A stretch of DNA of 64,000 nt from Armigeres subalbatus (taxonomy: Eukaryota > Arthropoda > Insecta > Diptera > Culicidae), in the NCBI RefSeq assembly GCF_024139115.2, contig NC_085140.1, positions 101,878,988-101,942,987 on the forward strand. The letters run 5' to 3'. Below, piece by piece: positions 11,034-23,000 of the stretch. The first letter of the stretch is position 1. Each line of letters begins with the position of its first letter. A program made the translations under genes and the position numbers. A model generated the notes under the pieces. That model was given only the letters and a program-made list of their open reading frames with translations. It was not told where the DNA came from and did not search any database.

Positions 11034-14000
11034 CTGAAAATATAAGGAAAAATAATGATTTAATAATTATTCGAATGTGGCATGATTCAGATTTTTTTAG
11101 AAATCAGTAACGCAATTAAAAATTAGGAAACGGGATTGAAATCCCTCCCAAAATATCCTGCATATAAAACTGATTCAATAGTCATATATAAGACTTGTTA
11201 TTTATTGTTAATAAATCTGGTCGACAAAATTATAAACAATTCAAAATATCGGGATTCGTTTCCAACTTGGGGGTTCGTCTTCCGTTTTTTAATGCGTTGA
11301 AGTCATTCGCTTATTTTAGGTGCATACAGTACCAAGTGCGATCGAAGTAAGCTATGTACGCGGTCAGTTGTGTTTGATTTTCTGACAGCGATTTTTTCTC
11401 TTGATATTGTGAAGTTTTCATTTCGGCTGGTGTTACGACACAAGATTTTTTCCGGTTTCAGACGTCTTAAACTACCGGATATGGTATGTAGCTTTCGCGA
11501 GTGTTCTACCGCAAAAAATACGATTTTGTCTAGTGTGATTGTATCAAACAAATATGCAGTAATCAGTGCAGAAATGGTTATATGTAATGTGGAATGGAAG
11601 GAAATTTGAAATGGGTACTAGATCCAAAAAAGCTCGTTGCTATGAAAAACGACAACAAAATAATTGTTATTTCTTGTTGTTGAAATGTTTTTTAGTGTCC
11701 AAAGATGGTCTAGTAGCCTAAAAATTTGAACATATCGACATAAGGAGAGTAATCCTGAACAAAATATGATCAGAACACATCGAGATAGGGAGGTTACCGG
11801 ACAGATAAAACCGAAGTGGCTGCCAGGTGGAAGCAACACTTCGAGACTTTGTTGAATAGTGGAAGTGACGGTGTATCGGTGAACAGAATAAATATTAGCG
11901 ACGATGGACAAGCTGTGGAGTCGCCTACACTAGATGAGGTTAAAAAAGCTATTAAAGAGCTGAAAAACAATAAGGCTGCGGGGAAGGACCAGCTCCCGGC
12001 TGAGCTTCTCAAACATGGCAGTGAGCAGCTTTATGAAGTTCGGCACCATATTATGTCGAAAATATGGGAAGACGAGGAATTGCCTGCTAGCTGGTTGGAC
12101 GGCCTCATTTGCCTTTCTCTTTAAGAAAGGGCACATACTGGAGTGCGCCAATTACCGAGGAATATCCCTCCTTAATTCGGCGTACAAAATTATGTCCTTT
12201 ATTTTGTTCAACAGATTGAGACCGCTTGAAGAGTCCTTCGTCGGCGAATACCAAGCAGGTTTTCGTGAGGGCCGATCAACAACGGGTCAAATGTTTACCC
12301 TGAGACAAATCCTTGATAAATAAAGGTGCTTCGGACAATACTCGGCGGTAAACAGGAGAACGAGATCTGGCAGCGTCGCATAAGCCGCAGGCTTATTGGA
12401 AGGCCGCGTACACGATGGCTTTTAGCAGTTCAAGAGGACCTGAGGGCGCTCAATGTTCAGGGCGACTGGAAACGATTGGCCCAGGATCGAGTCCAGTGGA
12501 GAAGGATACTCCATTCGGCGTAGGTTCATCGAAGAGCTGTAGCCCATCAAGTATCAAGTATCAAGTATCAAGTAAGTAAGTGGTAGCATTAATAGGCAGG
12601 GCTTATTGTAAGCAAAAGTGACCTCGGACAAGTAATGAAGTACCAGGCAGTCTGCAATGAACACTGGTGCTGCAGTAATGTAGCACTTTTTAACTCCCGA
12701 ATTCTACCGGAATGTAAAACTTGGTAAAACAGGCATATCTCTCTTCCATAACATCACTGCCAGTCAGTGTGGGTAGTTTGTCCGTATATTCTTCAGTAGA
12801 ATCAGCAACTTTAACTCCTCGGGGAAATCCTTCTCCATCGGGCAGATCATTGGCGAGGGGACGGCTGCCTTCTCAGCCGCCTGAACTATGACGGTGATTT
12901 TGTCGATGGCACCATAGATTTCCTTCGGGTGATCGAGATCGCGGTTGATCGAATTCGGGGGTGACATTGCGCATCTCGAATCGAATCACTCGATTCGTAA
13001 GTTTTTGAATTCGTTTCGAAAAAAATGCGGCATTATGTATTTCGCTCGACTTCATTCAGTCGCAGTACAAGATTTCGAATGGTGCTGTACTAGTTCAATC
13101 GAGTATGTTCTGTCAAACTAAATGTAAACAGAGAGAATAAGAGATAGCTGTCTCCGTGTTTAGTATGCCGCCGCATGGCGAATGTGAGTAAACAGAGAGA
13201 ATAAAAGTAATTTCATCTGCGTGTAGCATGTTGCCTGTTGGAAAGGCATCCTTCAGGGCATGAATTGGCGCAGTTAATTTATAAACAAAAAAATTGTACT
13301 CAATGACATTAAAAAGCAATATTATTTATTGAGCAGTTGCAACCGATTAAAACATTATGCCGATACGACATGTTTTGTAAATTGAGATATTGTTACGACA
13401 CAAATTATAAGTTTTATATTAATTCGAGTTTATGCCACAGATCCTATTTTGAGCTAAATAATTTAAAGCTAAGGATGGATTAGATAATAAATTACTTTGT
13501 TGTTCCATGTGTTTTAGTTAAATGCACTTGGGTCATGTCATGCGCGTTTTTTTTTTGTTTAACTCATCTATTTTTACGTAGATTTTGGAATTGTGGAGTT
13601 TGTTCCGTTAATATCAAGCGGGAGTCTCCAGGAAAACCTTTTGCCTTCGATGGTGTGGCACATGTCACTGACATCCACGTGCAACGACTGCTTCGATTAT
13701 TGTTTATTTGATTGTTGGTATCAGGCCTACTTCGATGGTTGCCATTGAATATTTATTTTTATAGTAAACGGCAAGTGCAATTTCACTGCCACACAGGAAT
13801 ATACACGTTTTTACGCATATTTTCCTCATAGAATTTCCACGCGATTTATTGAAATCGTCAAGAGATACGTGAAAACTTAAAAAAAAAAAAAAGATTTTAG
13901 TTGAAGTCGTTTTTACGCGGATTGCGGGATAATTAGAGATTGCATATTGTCTGGAAACTATAAAAGTAGGTATACTAATGACATTCTTTTCCTCAAGAGA

Positions 14001-17000
14001 CAATAATAAAACATTTATTTTCTTCCCGTAGAGAAATAATAACAAATATAATTAAAAACTTTCAGCAAGAAATAACTCTCGAACAACATTCGAAAGCTAT
14101 AAAGGTGACGAGTGTTTTTCGTTTGAGTCGTTTTTCAGTGTGCTATCGAGTTTCCTTAATGCCAAAACATCTCGTTATTCTTGTACCTCCTCGAGCAAAC
14201 TCGAACGATGAGTCGTTTTCATGGCCGTGCGGTTAGCGACGTCAATCGTCTAGACGCATGTGCTGTGGAGTGTGGGTTCGATTCCCGCCCCGAAAAGGAG
14301 AAAACTTTTCGTAAAGCGAAAAGTTCTCCACTGGTCCACTGGGTGTTGTGTTAATGTCCTGTCCGTTGTCTAATGCTAGATGTTAAGTGTTCAGTCTGTG
14401 CGACCTCTAGTCGAAGACGGTGACTCCTGTCTGTTTTCGAGATCGAATCGAAACCCGTAATGCCAAACATGTTCGACTCGATAGACTAACGTTCGAATCG
14501 AGATGCACAATGCCACCCCTGAATTCCAAATTCAATTTTCGTGCGAAGGTACTTCAGGTCGTCTTGCCGTATCAGTGCGTCAGTCGTCCCGCCGGGGCTA
14601 CTGGAGTGCCGGATTCGATAAGGAATGTTAAGGGTAAGTGGTCCACCGACGTGCGATATCGACTTGAATACCAGATTGTTTTAAATAACGAAGTCAAAAG
14701 TACAGTAAACATTCGCTAATTTAGTTATCTTTAGTTAGTTGGAGCGCTTTCTAGTTGGGAGATCGCTACTTAGATCAAAACCCAAATGCAGCCAAACTTT
14801 AACATAACGTGTTAAAATCGCGTTGACATATCATCGTACAATCGCGAGTTCTGGTGCGTAAAGTTTCCCTTTGTTCGATGCAGAAAGCAAAAAATGAACG
14901 GCTTTTGCTAGTTTGGGTGAGGTCGTTCTTTAGATAACTATTGGCAATTAAAAGCGAGGTTAAAAACGACGGATCATCATTCGATAAATTGATGATTGAC
15001 GCGTTTTATGCACAGTTTCTTGTGTTTAAAATGGTAGAAAATTTTTGATAATGAAAACTATGTTTGGTTCTTACAATTGAAGTGATAAGAAAGCGTAAAT
15101 TTTGATTCCAGTTTGGAAATTTTTCGAAAACTAAACCTCACTTTTAATTACCAATAGAAGACCATTTTGGCCAAGGAGAGTAGCAGGTGGGCGTATTAAT
15201 ACTCCCTAAAGGGGCATGGATGTAGACTTATACTCTTGGTGCAGGATTCGTCTTGATTTACTGGCTCTGGTATTAGCTCTCGTGCGTTCTTATCTCCCTA
15301 AAAAATAACAGACAGTGCTTCGATGTTTTTGGTTTTTCGATGTTTGTCGTCTTAACTAACATTGTACACGTACTTTGTGGTGAGCTCGCTGATGGCGAGG
15401 AATTGCATTGCATTCGATTGGTAATTCGGAAGCCAGTTGATGTATTCTAAGCACCCTAAGGGGTACATAGGGCCAACGTAAAAGATCTCCATCCTGGGCG
15501 GCTGCTCGCTTTAGCTCTTCTAACTGAAGGGTCACTTTTTCCACCGTAAACATCGGCAGCCCGGAGAGAACAATTTCACAGGGGAACAAAATTTAACCTT
15601 TTGCGGGTCCTCAAAACCAATTGATGTGTCTTCAGTAGATTTTGGCTCGCTGAATCCGAATCTGTCCTCAGATATGCTCTAACACGTCCAAATTTTGAGA
15701 TATAGCTAAATTAATACCGCTAATTTGAAGAAATTGACATTTTTCGAAGGACTTTCATGAAGTATATTAACATAATTTTAGGTCAATCATTACCCGAAAC
15801 GGTAAAAGCACATCTGATCTAATGAATTTCCATCAGATTTGCACGTTACAATTATTTTCTATTCGGTTTTACTTGAATTTAAGTTCAGTGAATTTAATTT
15901 AAAATATTCCGTGCAAGTTTGTTTCAAAAACTTGCATGCAAACGCCATCACCATCAGTTCAAGCCACCAAAATTCCACAACATGAGGCCAGAGAAACTGG
16001 GATAAGAAAATGTTAAATGAAATATAGAGATACTAGTCAGTTTGTAAATATATGTTTCATTGGACTTTTAATAAAATATCCACGTTTTTTCATTTTATGC
16101 TCAACATTTCTCCTCCTCCTAAAATGTTATTCTGCTCGATTTCTGGTTGTTTTTTTCGATCGATCAACTTCCAATAACGTAATCTGTTAACATGTTGCAA
16201 TTGTGTTGTGCTAGAATATAGTGAGAACATGATGATTCATAAAGTTCCTTTCTTTTAATCAACAAGGAAAGAGATCAGAGTGCAATTTGAACAAATTCAA
16301 ATCCTCTACTGGATCCCTACCAGAGCATTCAAGCCATATTGACTAATAAAATACATTTCAGCACTCGGAAAATAATTTGAAACTTAACCATTTTGTAACT
16401 TCATCGTATTTTTCTCATTCATGCCGTTGTTTTGTTAAATTAGAAATATCAGAGTACAGAATTGGCGGATCATCCAACCATATGCTCGGGTAACTGTAAC
16501 ATGTTGAACAGCACACAAGTGGAGCGGAGCCCAAGTTTTTTTCTGGCGCATAACTTTGCGTCTTAGCACATAACAAAGCTTGATAAAACTTGTGAACTTT
16601 TTCCTTTTTCAATGTTATAAGCTGATCATAGTTTAAAGAAATTGCATTGGGATTATTGCAACATCCACGCAGCATTTTCAATGTGAATCAAATAAAAAGT
16701 CCCCCACGCACGAGTAGGTTGTTGACGTTTTCCGGTTTCTGTTGCGTAGCCGTCAACATCGCTTGTATGCAATCATACACAAGAACGATCGAAAACCAAC
16801 TTATCGATTCGTTGATTGATTTTGCTAATTTATAGTTGCTAATTTATAGTTTTTCGCCCAAATTTCTATCATAGGAATATTGGAATGATCATAAATAGCA
16901 GAAATAATCAAAATATATAGAAATGCGTACAGTTCTCGTACTTGCTTTATTCGAATGAACATAATAAAGGTGCATAAATTGACATAAATTGAATAATTAA

Positions 17001-20000
17001 ATACACCATATCACTTGTGCAATAATTGAAAATTCATCGCGCCAGAGGAAATACAATATCATATTTATATTCAATAGAAGTTACTTCAATGAAAACATAT
17101 TATTTTTTTGCTTGGACAAACTATTATATTGAATACTTGTTACTCTCTCAAACCCGTTCACAGAAAATAACCAGGCTTGTATACAAGGTGGCTTGCATAA
17201 AACATATTTTTAAATAACTTTCACTAACTAAAATTGCAGATAAATCACACTTATTATGTTTAACTTGATCAAAATGCACCACATTTCGAAAGATTAGATG
17301 TTTGTGATCCATTTTGGACCTTGATTGACTAGTAATTCTTTCTATAGGGTTAACGATGGCTGTTCCAAAATGCCAAAAATCATTGTTTTTACGACATTTG
17401 TTGAGGTATATCTCAAAATCTCGACGTGTTAGAGCAAATCTGAAGTCAGATTCGGATTCAGCGAGCAAAAATCTACTAGGGACACATTATTTGGTATTTA
17501 TTTTATTTTATTTTATTGATGTATAAGGGGGCCAGGGGCCAGGTCACCGATGTGAATTTGTAATTCATATCGTCCATGATACACCAGGGACTTAAGGATA
17601 AGGCTTCACAACATCTTTACCCATGGGGGTTTTAAGTTTTGCGGGATATACTCATAGTATATCGCTGCCTAAGGAGTTTGGGCAGGTTGGGGATAGTTTT
17701 ATGATAAATACGCTGTGGAGAAATGTCAGTTATTATACATGATTATATGTTTTACATTTAGTTCTAATTAAAATCAATAGCGTTTGGATGATGTTCCCAT
17801 CAAGCAACAGAAGCTCGAAAAGTACGTTAAAAAAAATAAGCTAATCATCAATCGCAAGTGTCAGTCTAAATATAATTATATTGATGTTGAAGTAGGAAAC
17901 TCTAATGAAAAAGTATTTTAACTATCATGTTGCATTAGATTTTGAAGATTATTTAGTGAAAGCCTCTAAAACTGCATTAAAAGGCCAAAGCGGGCCGCAG
18001 TTTAGAACCGTTCACCAAGCAATCATCAAAAATTCTCTACTCACAATTTTAACCACTACATATTCTGAACTTCATTTCGAGATAACGCCGAATACTATCA
18101 TTGTGGGCTACGATAGTCCTCGACAGTATCGGAATTGCCTCCAAACAAGATTCGACAGTTCATGAGCTTCAATTTGATGATGGGCTTAGGAAGTTTTATG
18201 GTTGATCTCCACGTCTATGTTTCTATTGTCAATCTTTTCGCATCCTCAGTCATAATTATGTCAAATGTTTAGTACGGTGTCATATCGTCTTACAATATTT
18301 AATTCTTCTATCATTTTGTCTGTCTTAGTTATTACATGTTTCCTACGTTATTCAGTCTAAATCTATACTAGTTGTAGGTTAGGTTGCGTATAGCTGTCAG
18401 TAAATTGTCTCCATTTGTTTATCAGTAAAGGTCAGCTTTGCTTAGACAAAAAACCTAGTTAAAGCGTTAAGCGAAGATGAAGAAATGGTCCCTAAGTTGT
18501 CTAATTGTCCTAAAGCCTTAAAAGCAAGCATAACTATAATTGTGTGGGTCGTGGTCAGAGCTATAGATTTACTCTTCGGCGGCAAAGTAAGGCTTCATCA
18601 CACCTATTCCCTATCTATTAGTAAAAATTATCAAGATTGAAGCCTTTATAAAATTGTTTGCATACCATCGTTATAATTTGTGGTATTTTAATTATGGTTC
18701 TTCAAAGTGAGCTATAACCAAATAAAAAAGCGCCGCGTTCCTAGTTTTGATAAAACTTCTACTCAGTGGATCCAACAGTCAATTCCCTATTACCGTCGAT
18801 AAACTTGATCACACTCAAAAAAAATAGTACCTATCTAGCTAGAATTAAGCGCGGCTACGACTCATCATAATCAGGGAACGCTACAGAAAAGTATTACAGA
18901 TAAGGAGAGATCTACCACCAGGGATCAGATCTGCCTAACTGCAATACCATTCAAGGCTCCAAGACTCGACGTCCGTTGGATCACATCCGTAAGATCAGTG
19001 CGTCAATGCCAGATTATGACGCGGCATTAAACAAAAAGTCAACATGTGATACCACCACGACAAGATATGTCTTTGGTTGCCATATCAGTGCTAATGGCGT
19101 AAGCCCACCCACCGCGGCAAGGTAACATATCCAAGGGGAGGGAGGGACACATTATTTGGTATTAGGGACAAAATCTTGTTGAGCTGTGTTTTCATTGGAA
19201 TTAAGTCACTAGCTCATTGTGTGTAAAAATCGATATGCGATATTTTCAGTGTACCCACAATTCCTGGAAAGCAATCCAAGGTCCTACACTTCTGCAATGG
19301 TGAGCTTTTTTATCTATTGCGTTTATTTGACAGGCTCAAGCATATATAACACTTAACGGAGCCGAGACTTTATGATATTTACAATCGATATCATCTTATA
19401 ATTAACAGTTAGTAAGGGAAAAGGGCATAGACCAAGCTACTCGTGGCGACTCAAGGTTAGATTGCGTAATTTCAGGACGGACGAGATTGGGATTTAGGTT
19501 TGAGGTATTACAGCTGCTCATCCGGGTATTTGACGTCATTAACGGTATGGCGTAGCGTCGGGCTCGAGTTGTGGTTCGTCAGTGAGCATCTTCCGGATGG
19601 CCATAGCTTCGTATTACACAGAACAATGCAAAGGTGAGCTTTTCAAATATGTAATTATTTAGCGTATTTTTTAATCTGTTTACATGTTTCTGAGATGTTG
19701 TTTAAACTCTTCGTGCAAAGCAGTAAAAACTTTTTGAAGGTTTCAATTCTATGCTTTGAATTTTAACATACAATACATAAGAAATGATACTTGGATAGAA
19801 CCGTTGCCTCTATGGAACTTCTGGGCGGGCACAGGAATTCTAAATACTCCAAATAATTAATGAAAGAATGTCTTTTGTTCGATATGGTAGGTACATAATA
19901 GAATTCAAATAAGAGTATAAAGAGGTCACAGCTGTTTTGGACAAACCAAATGCACAACGAAAGTCATTGTCCATAAAATTCTCAAAGCCTACCTGTAAAT

Positions 20001-23000
20001 GTTGTATCCTACTATCACTAACAGGTGGACCACTATCGTCACCAGGAAGGCAGTCATACCGACGCAGCTCTGCGTGGGGCATTGCACACTAGCTTGCGCA
20101 TTTGGCTGCTGAAGTCTGAAAAACACAAACAAACCAATATTTATTATTCTACCATTATCGCAAGCAGCAGCAAAACCCCCAACGACTAACCTCTGCGAAA
20201 CCCCCGCCATGCCTTGCTTGACCTGATTCATCCCGTCTCGCATTTCGTGGATCAAACTCTGCATGTCGTACCCGCCGCCCTGGATTTGTGCGGTCGGCGC
20301 CCGCGCCTGGTTGTTCAGAATCGAATCCGTACGGGCGTGCACTTCTCCGATGAACGAACGGATCTCGGTAACCGTTTGGACCATCACGTTCTGGTTGCGC
20401 AGCAGAGCATCCACTTCGTGACGCTGGATTACGCTGCCCGAGCCGATCTGGGGTGCGCCTCCCTGTTGCTGCTGTTGCGTCACGTGCGGCGGTGGCGCTC
20501 CAGCACCACCCTGCACCGATAGCAGACCTAGAGTTCGTTCCTGACGACCAATTACCTCATCCAGCTTCGTATTGAGCGTTCGCAGTTGTTCGTGCGTGGC
20601 CGTCTGGGCTTCCCAAATCTGTCGCAGTTCGCGGGCGTTGTAATCCTCAAACCAATTTTCCAAATCATCCTTCTGCAACTCGGGGTGTTCCTTTTGGTAT
20701 TCCTCCTTCTGCAGCTCTAGTTTTTTCTGGTAATCCTGATATTCTTGGGTCAACTTAGCTTGATCCTGATCCTGTGGCACTTGCTCCTTAATTTGTCCGG
20801 GAATATGCAGCGACGTGGTCAAAAAGTGGAACACATCGTGATCGTCCGCCAATCCACCGGTTGCAGCGGACACACCGAAATAACCAGTCTTCGGTAGCAC
20901 CACATTCTCCGCTCGGAAGCACATTTCGTAGTCCTGATCGTTGTTGGTCATTCCATTGTGGAACAGCACCGTCAGGATGTTGTTGTAGTACTCGATTTTG
21001 GCACGCGTTGGGAATGGCTTGTTACGGAAGTCTCGCAAACAGCCCGACAGCAACTGGGTAGAACCATCGCTAGAAAAGAAAATCATCCCACATTAGATAC
21101 GTTCCGTCGAATTACCAACCACCGGATACGCACTTGGTGTGATCGAACTTCTTTGTACCGTCGTTCAGAACGGCCGATATGTACGGGTTGTTGTGCTTAT
21201 TGTCGTTATCGAACGAATCGAAGAAAATACCCAAACCAACCCAGCGATCCGAGGAACCGAACACCTCGCCGGTGTAGTCACCCTTCTCGGTCGTGTACCA
21301 GAAGGCCAAACCGTCGGCACCAATGCGGCCACGACCGGAAACCCGGAACACAACGTCTACCTCCCACCAGTCGAAGTTGGTGCGCTGCTTGGTCCAGATG
21401 GCACCCTTTTGGCTGCGGAGCGATGGCGCTATTCGGACATTCTCCGAACTAGCAATGGCATCTGTGGAGTAATAAAGGGAAATGTTATTAGATTTGTTAT
21501 TGTCAAATTTTCTGGATATGATACAAACGCAAAGGTGACCTTTTCAAATATGTAATTATTTAGCGTATTTTTTAATCTGTGTATATGTACGGCAGCCACA
21601 AGGGGACCCAATCTCGACGGCAGCCATAAGGGAACCCAATCACAATGAGTGAAGCTAAAAATAATTCTTTTGACGGTGCGTTAAACATGGAGGTGGTACA
21701 CCCCTTTGCCAAGGGGAGTTTGGTGAGATCTTCTCTCAGGGAGGCGGAGAGTGGAGTGACGGAGGCTGCAACTAGTCTAGGAGTCTCCCCAGCAGGGACA
21801 GGGTATAGCCCTATCAGCACGCTCGGCGGGCCACTGCCCGGGATGCGAGTTGTCGCCGAACAACTCTATGATATCATCGAGTTCGCGAACGCAAGGCAGA
21901 ACATCAGTAAGGAACTGAAACAGAAACTTCGGATGCTTCGCCAAGCTGTTCGAGTCGCAAGACAAGAACAGAATGCTTTTATCAGGCGGGTGGTGGCAAG
22001 AGAGAAGGCCGACAAAGGTACCCAAACCGATGCCTTCTCCTTCCTTAAAGGAGCGATCATGGCCCAAGAGGCGATTGATTTCGCCCTGACGGCCAATGAA
22101 GAAAAGACTGCGCCTAACCCGAAACGGCTCAGGCAGCAATCCGGCGAAGGCGCTCAGAGCAAAGCCAAACGACGTGCGACCATAAAGGCCAAACGTCGTC
22201 TGGACGGAGCAGATCGGGGTGCAGAGGAGCCCGAAGGGCGTCGACCCGAGAAGGTGACTTCTCGACCCAAAAAGGCGAAAGGCACCAACCAGGCGCAAGT
22301 CGCCGGGCCGCAAGAGGGTACCAGCCGGCCTGTGCCATCGGCACAAGGGACCGAATATGCCTGGCAGCTGGTCAGTAGGGAAAAGCGGAGGTCGAACGCA
22401 TCTCGACCCGCAAAGAGAGCGAAGGATAGAGCATAGAGGCAAGGCCTTGTTAATGAAAACTGATAAGGAAAAGTAAGCTGAAGTCCTTAAATCGATGCGG
22501 GCGACCGAAAAGCTTTCGACGCTGGGTCAGGACGTGCGAAGTATCAGACGCTCCAAGACCGGTGAAATAATCTTGGTTCTGAAACGCAGAGCGCAGGCTA
22601 GTGGGACTGACTACAGGAAGCTGGCCCAAGAGGTCTTAGGTGACGACGCCGAGGAGAGGTCGTTGGGGGCGGAAGTGACCCTCCACTGCAAGCAACTGGA
22701 CGAGGTCTGACGAGGAGCTGCTATGCCCAACCAAGGTGGCCATTAAAACAGATTCAACCAGATGTCGATAGGTTATTGTCTGACCTAGTGGGTTGTAAGC
22801 CGGTCGTCATAGCAGGAGGGTCAACTATGGCGTGCAACATCCGAGGTCCGGGGATCCCTATCAGGTCCATGGGTGGAGAACCAATCCCTTCGAAAGCGAA
22901 GTTTTCACCGCGAGCCTGGGACTGGAAGCCAACACTGAAGGTCTAAGTGGGGATGCGTTAGTAGCTGTCCTATCACGCGCGTGCGTCGCCACCATGCCGA

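Noticed and set aside
17905..18165. 86-codon frame inside the 17499-19142 insertion
   Set aside because: It is opposite to the element's tail orientation, has no known domain and its length is expected by chance in AT-rich DNA.
18748..18775. Alternative ERGIC-53 last exon (AACGCGGCGCTTTTTTAT on minus)
   Set aside because: It follows an AG acceptor but does not end in a dilysine/aromatic tail; the exon at 10997-11033 fits motif, phase and length.
20214..20522. Plus-strand frames over ERGIC-53 exon 3
   Set aside because: They mirror the lectin/coiled-coil coding strand and contain no domain of their own.
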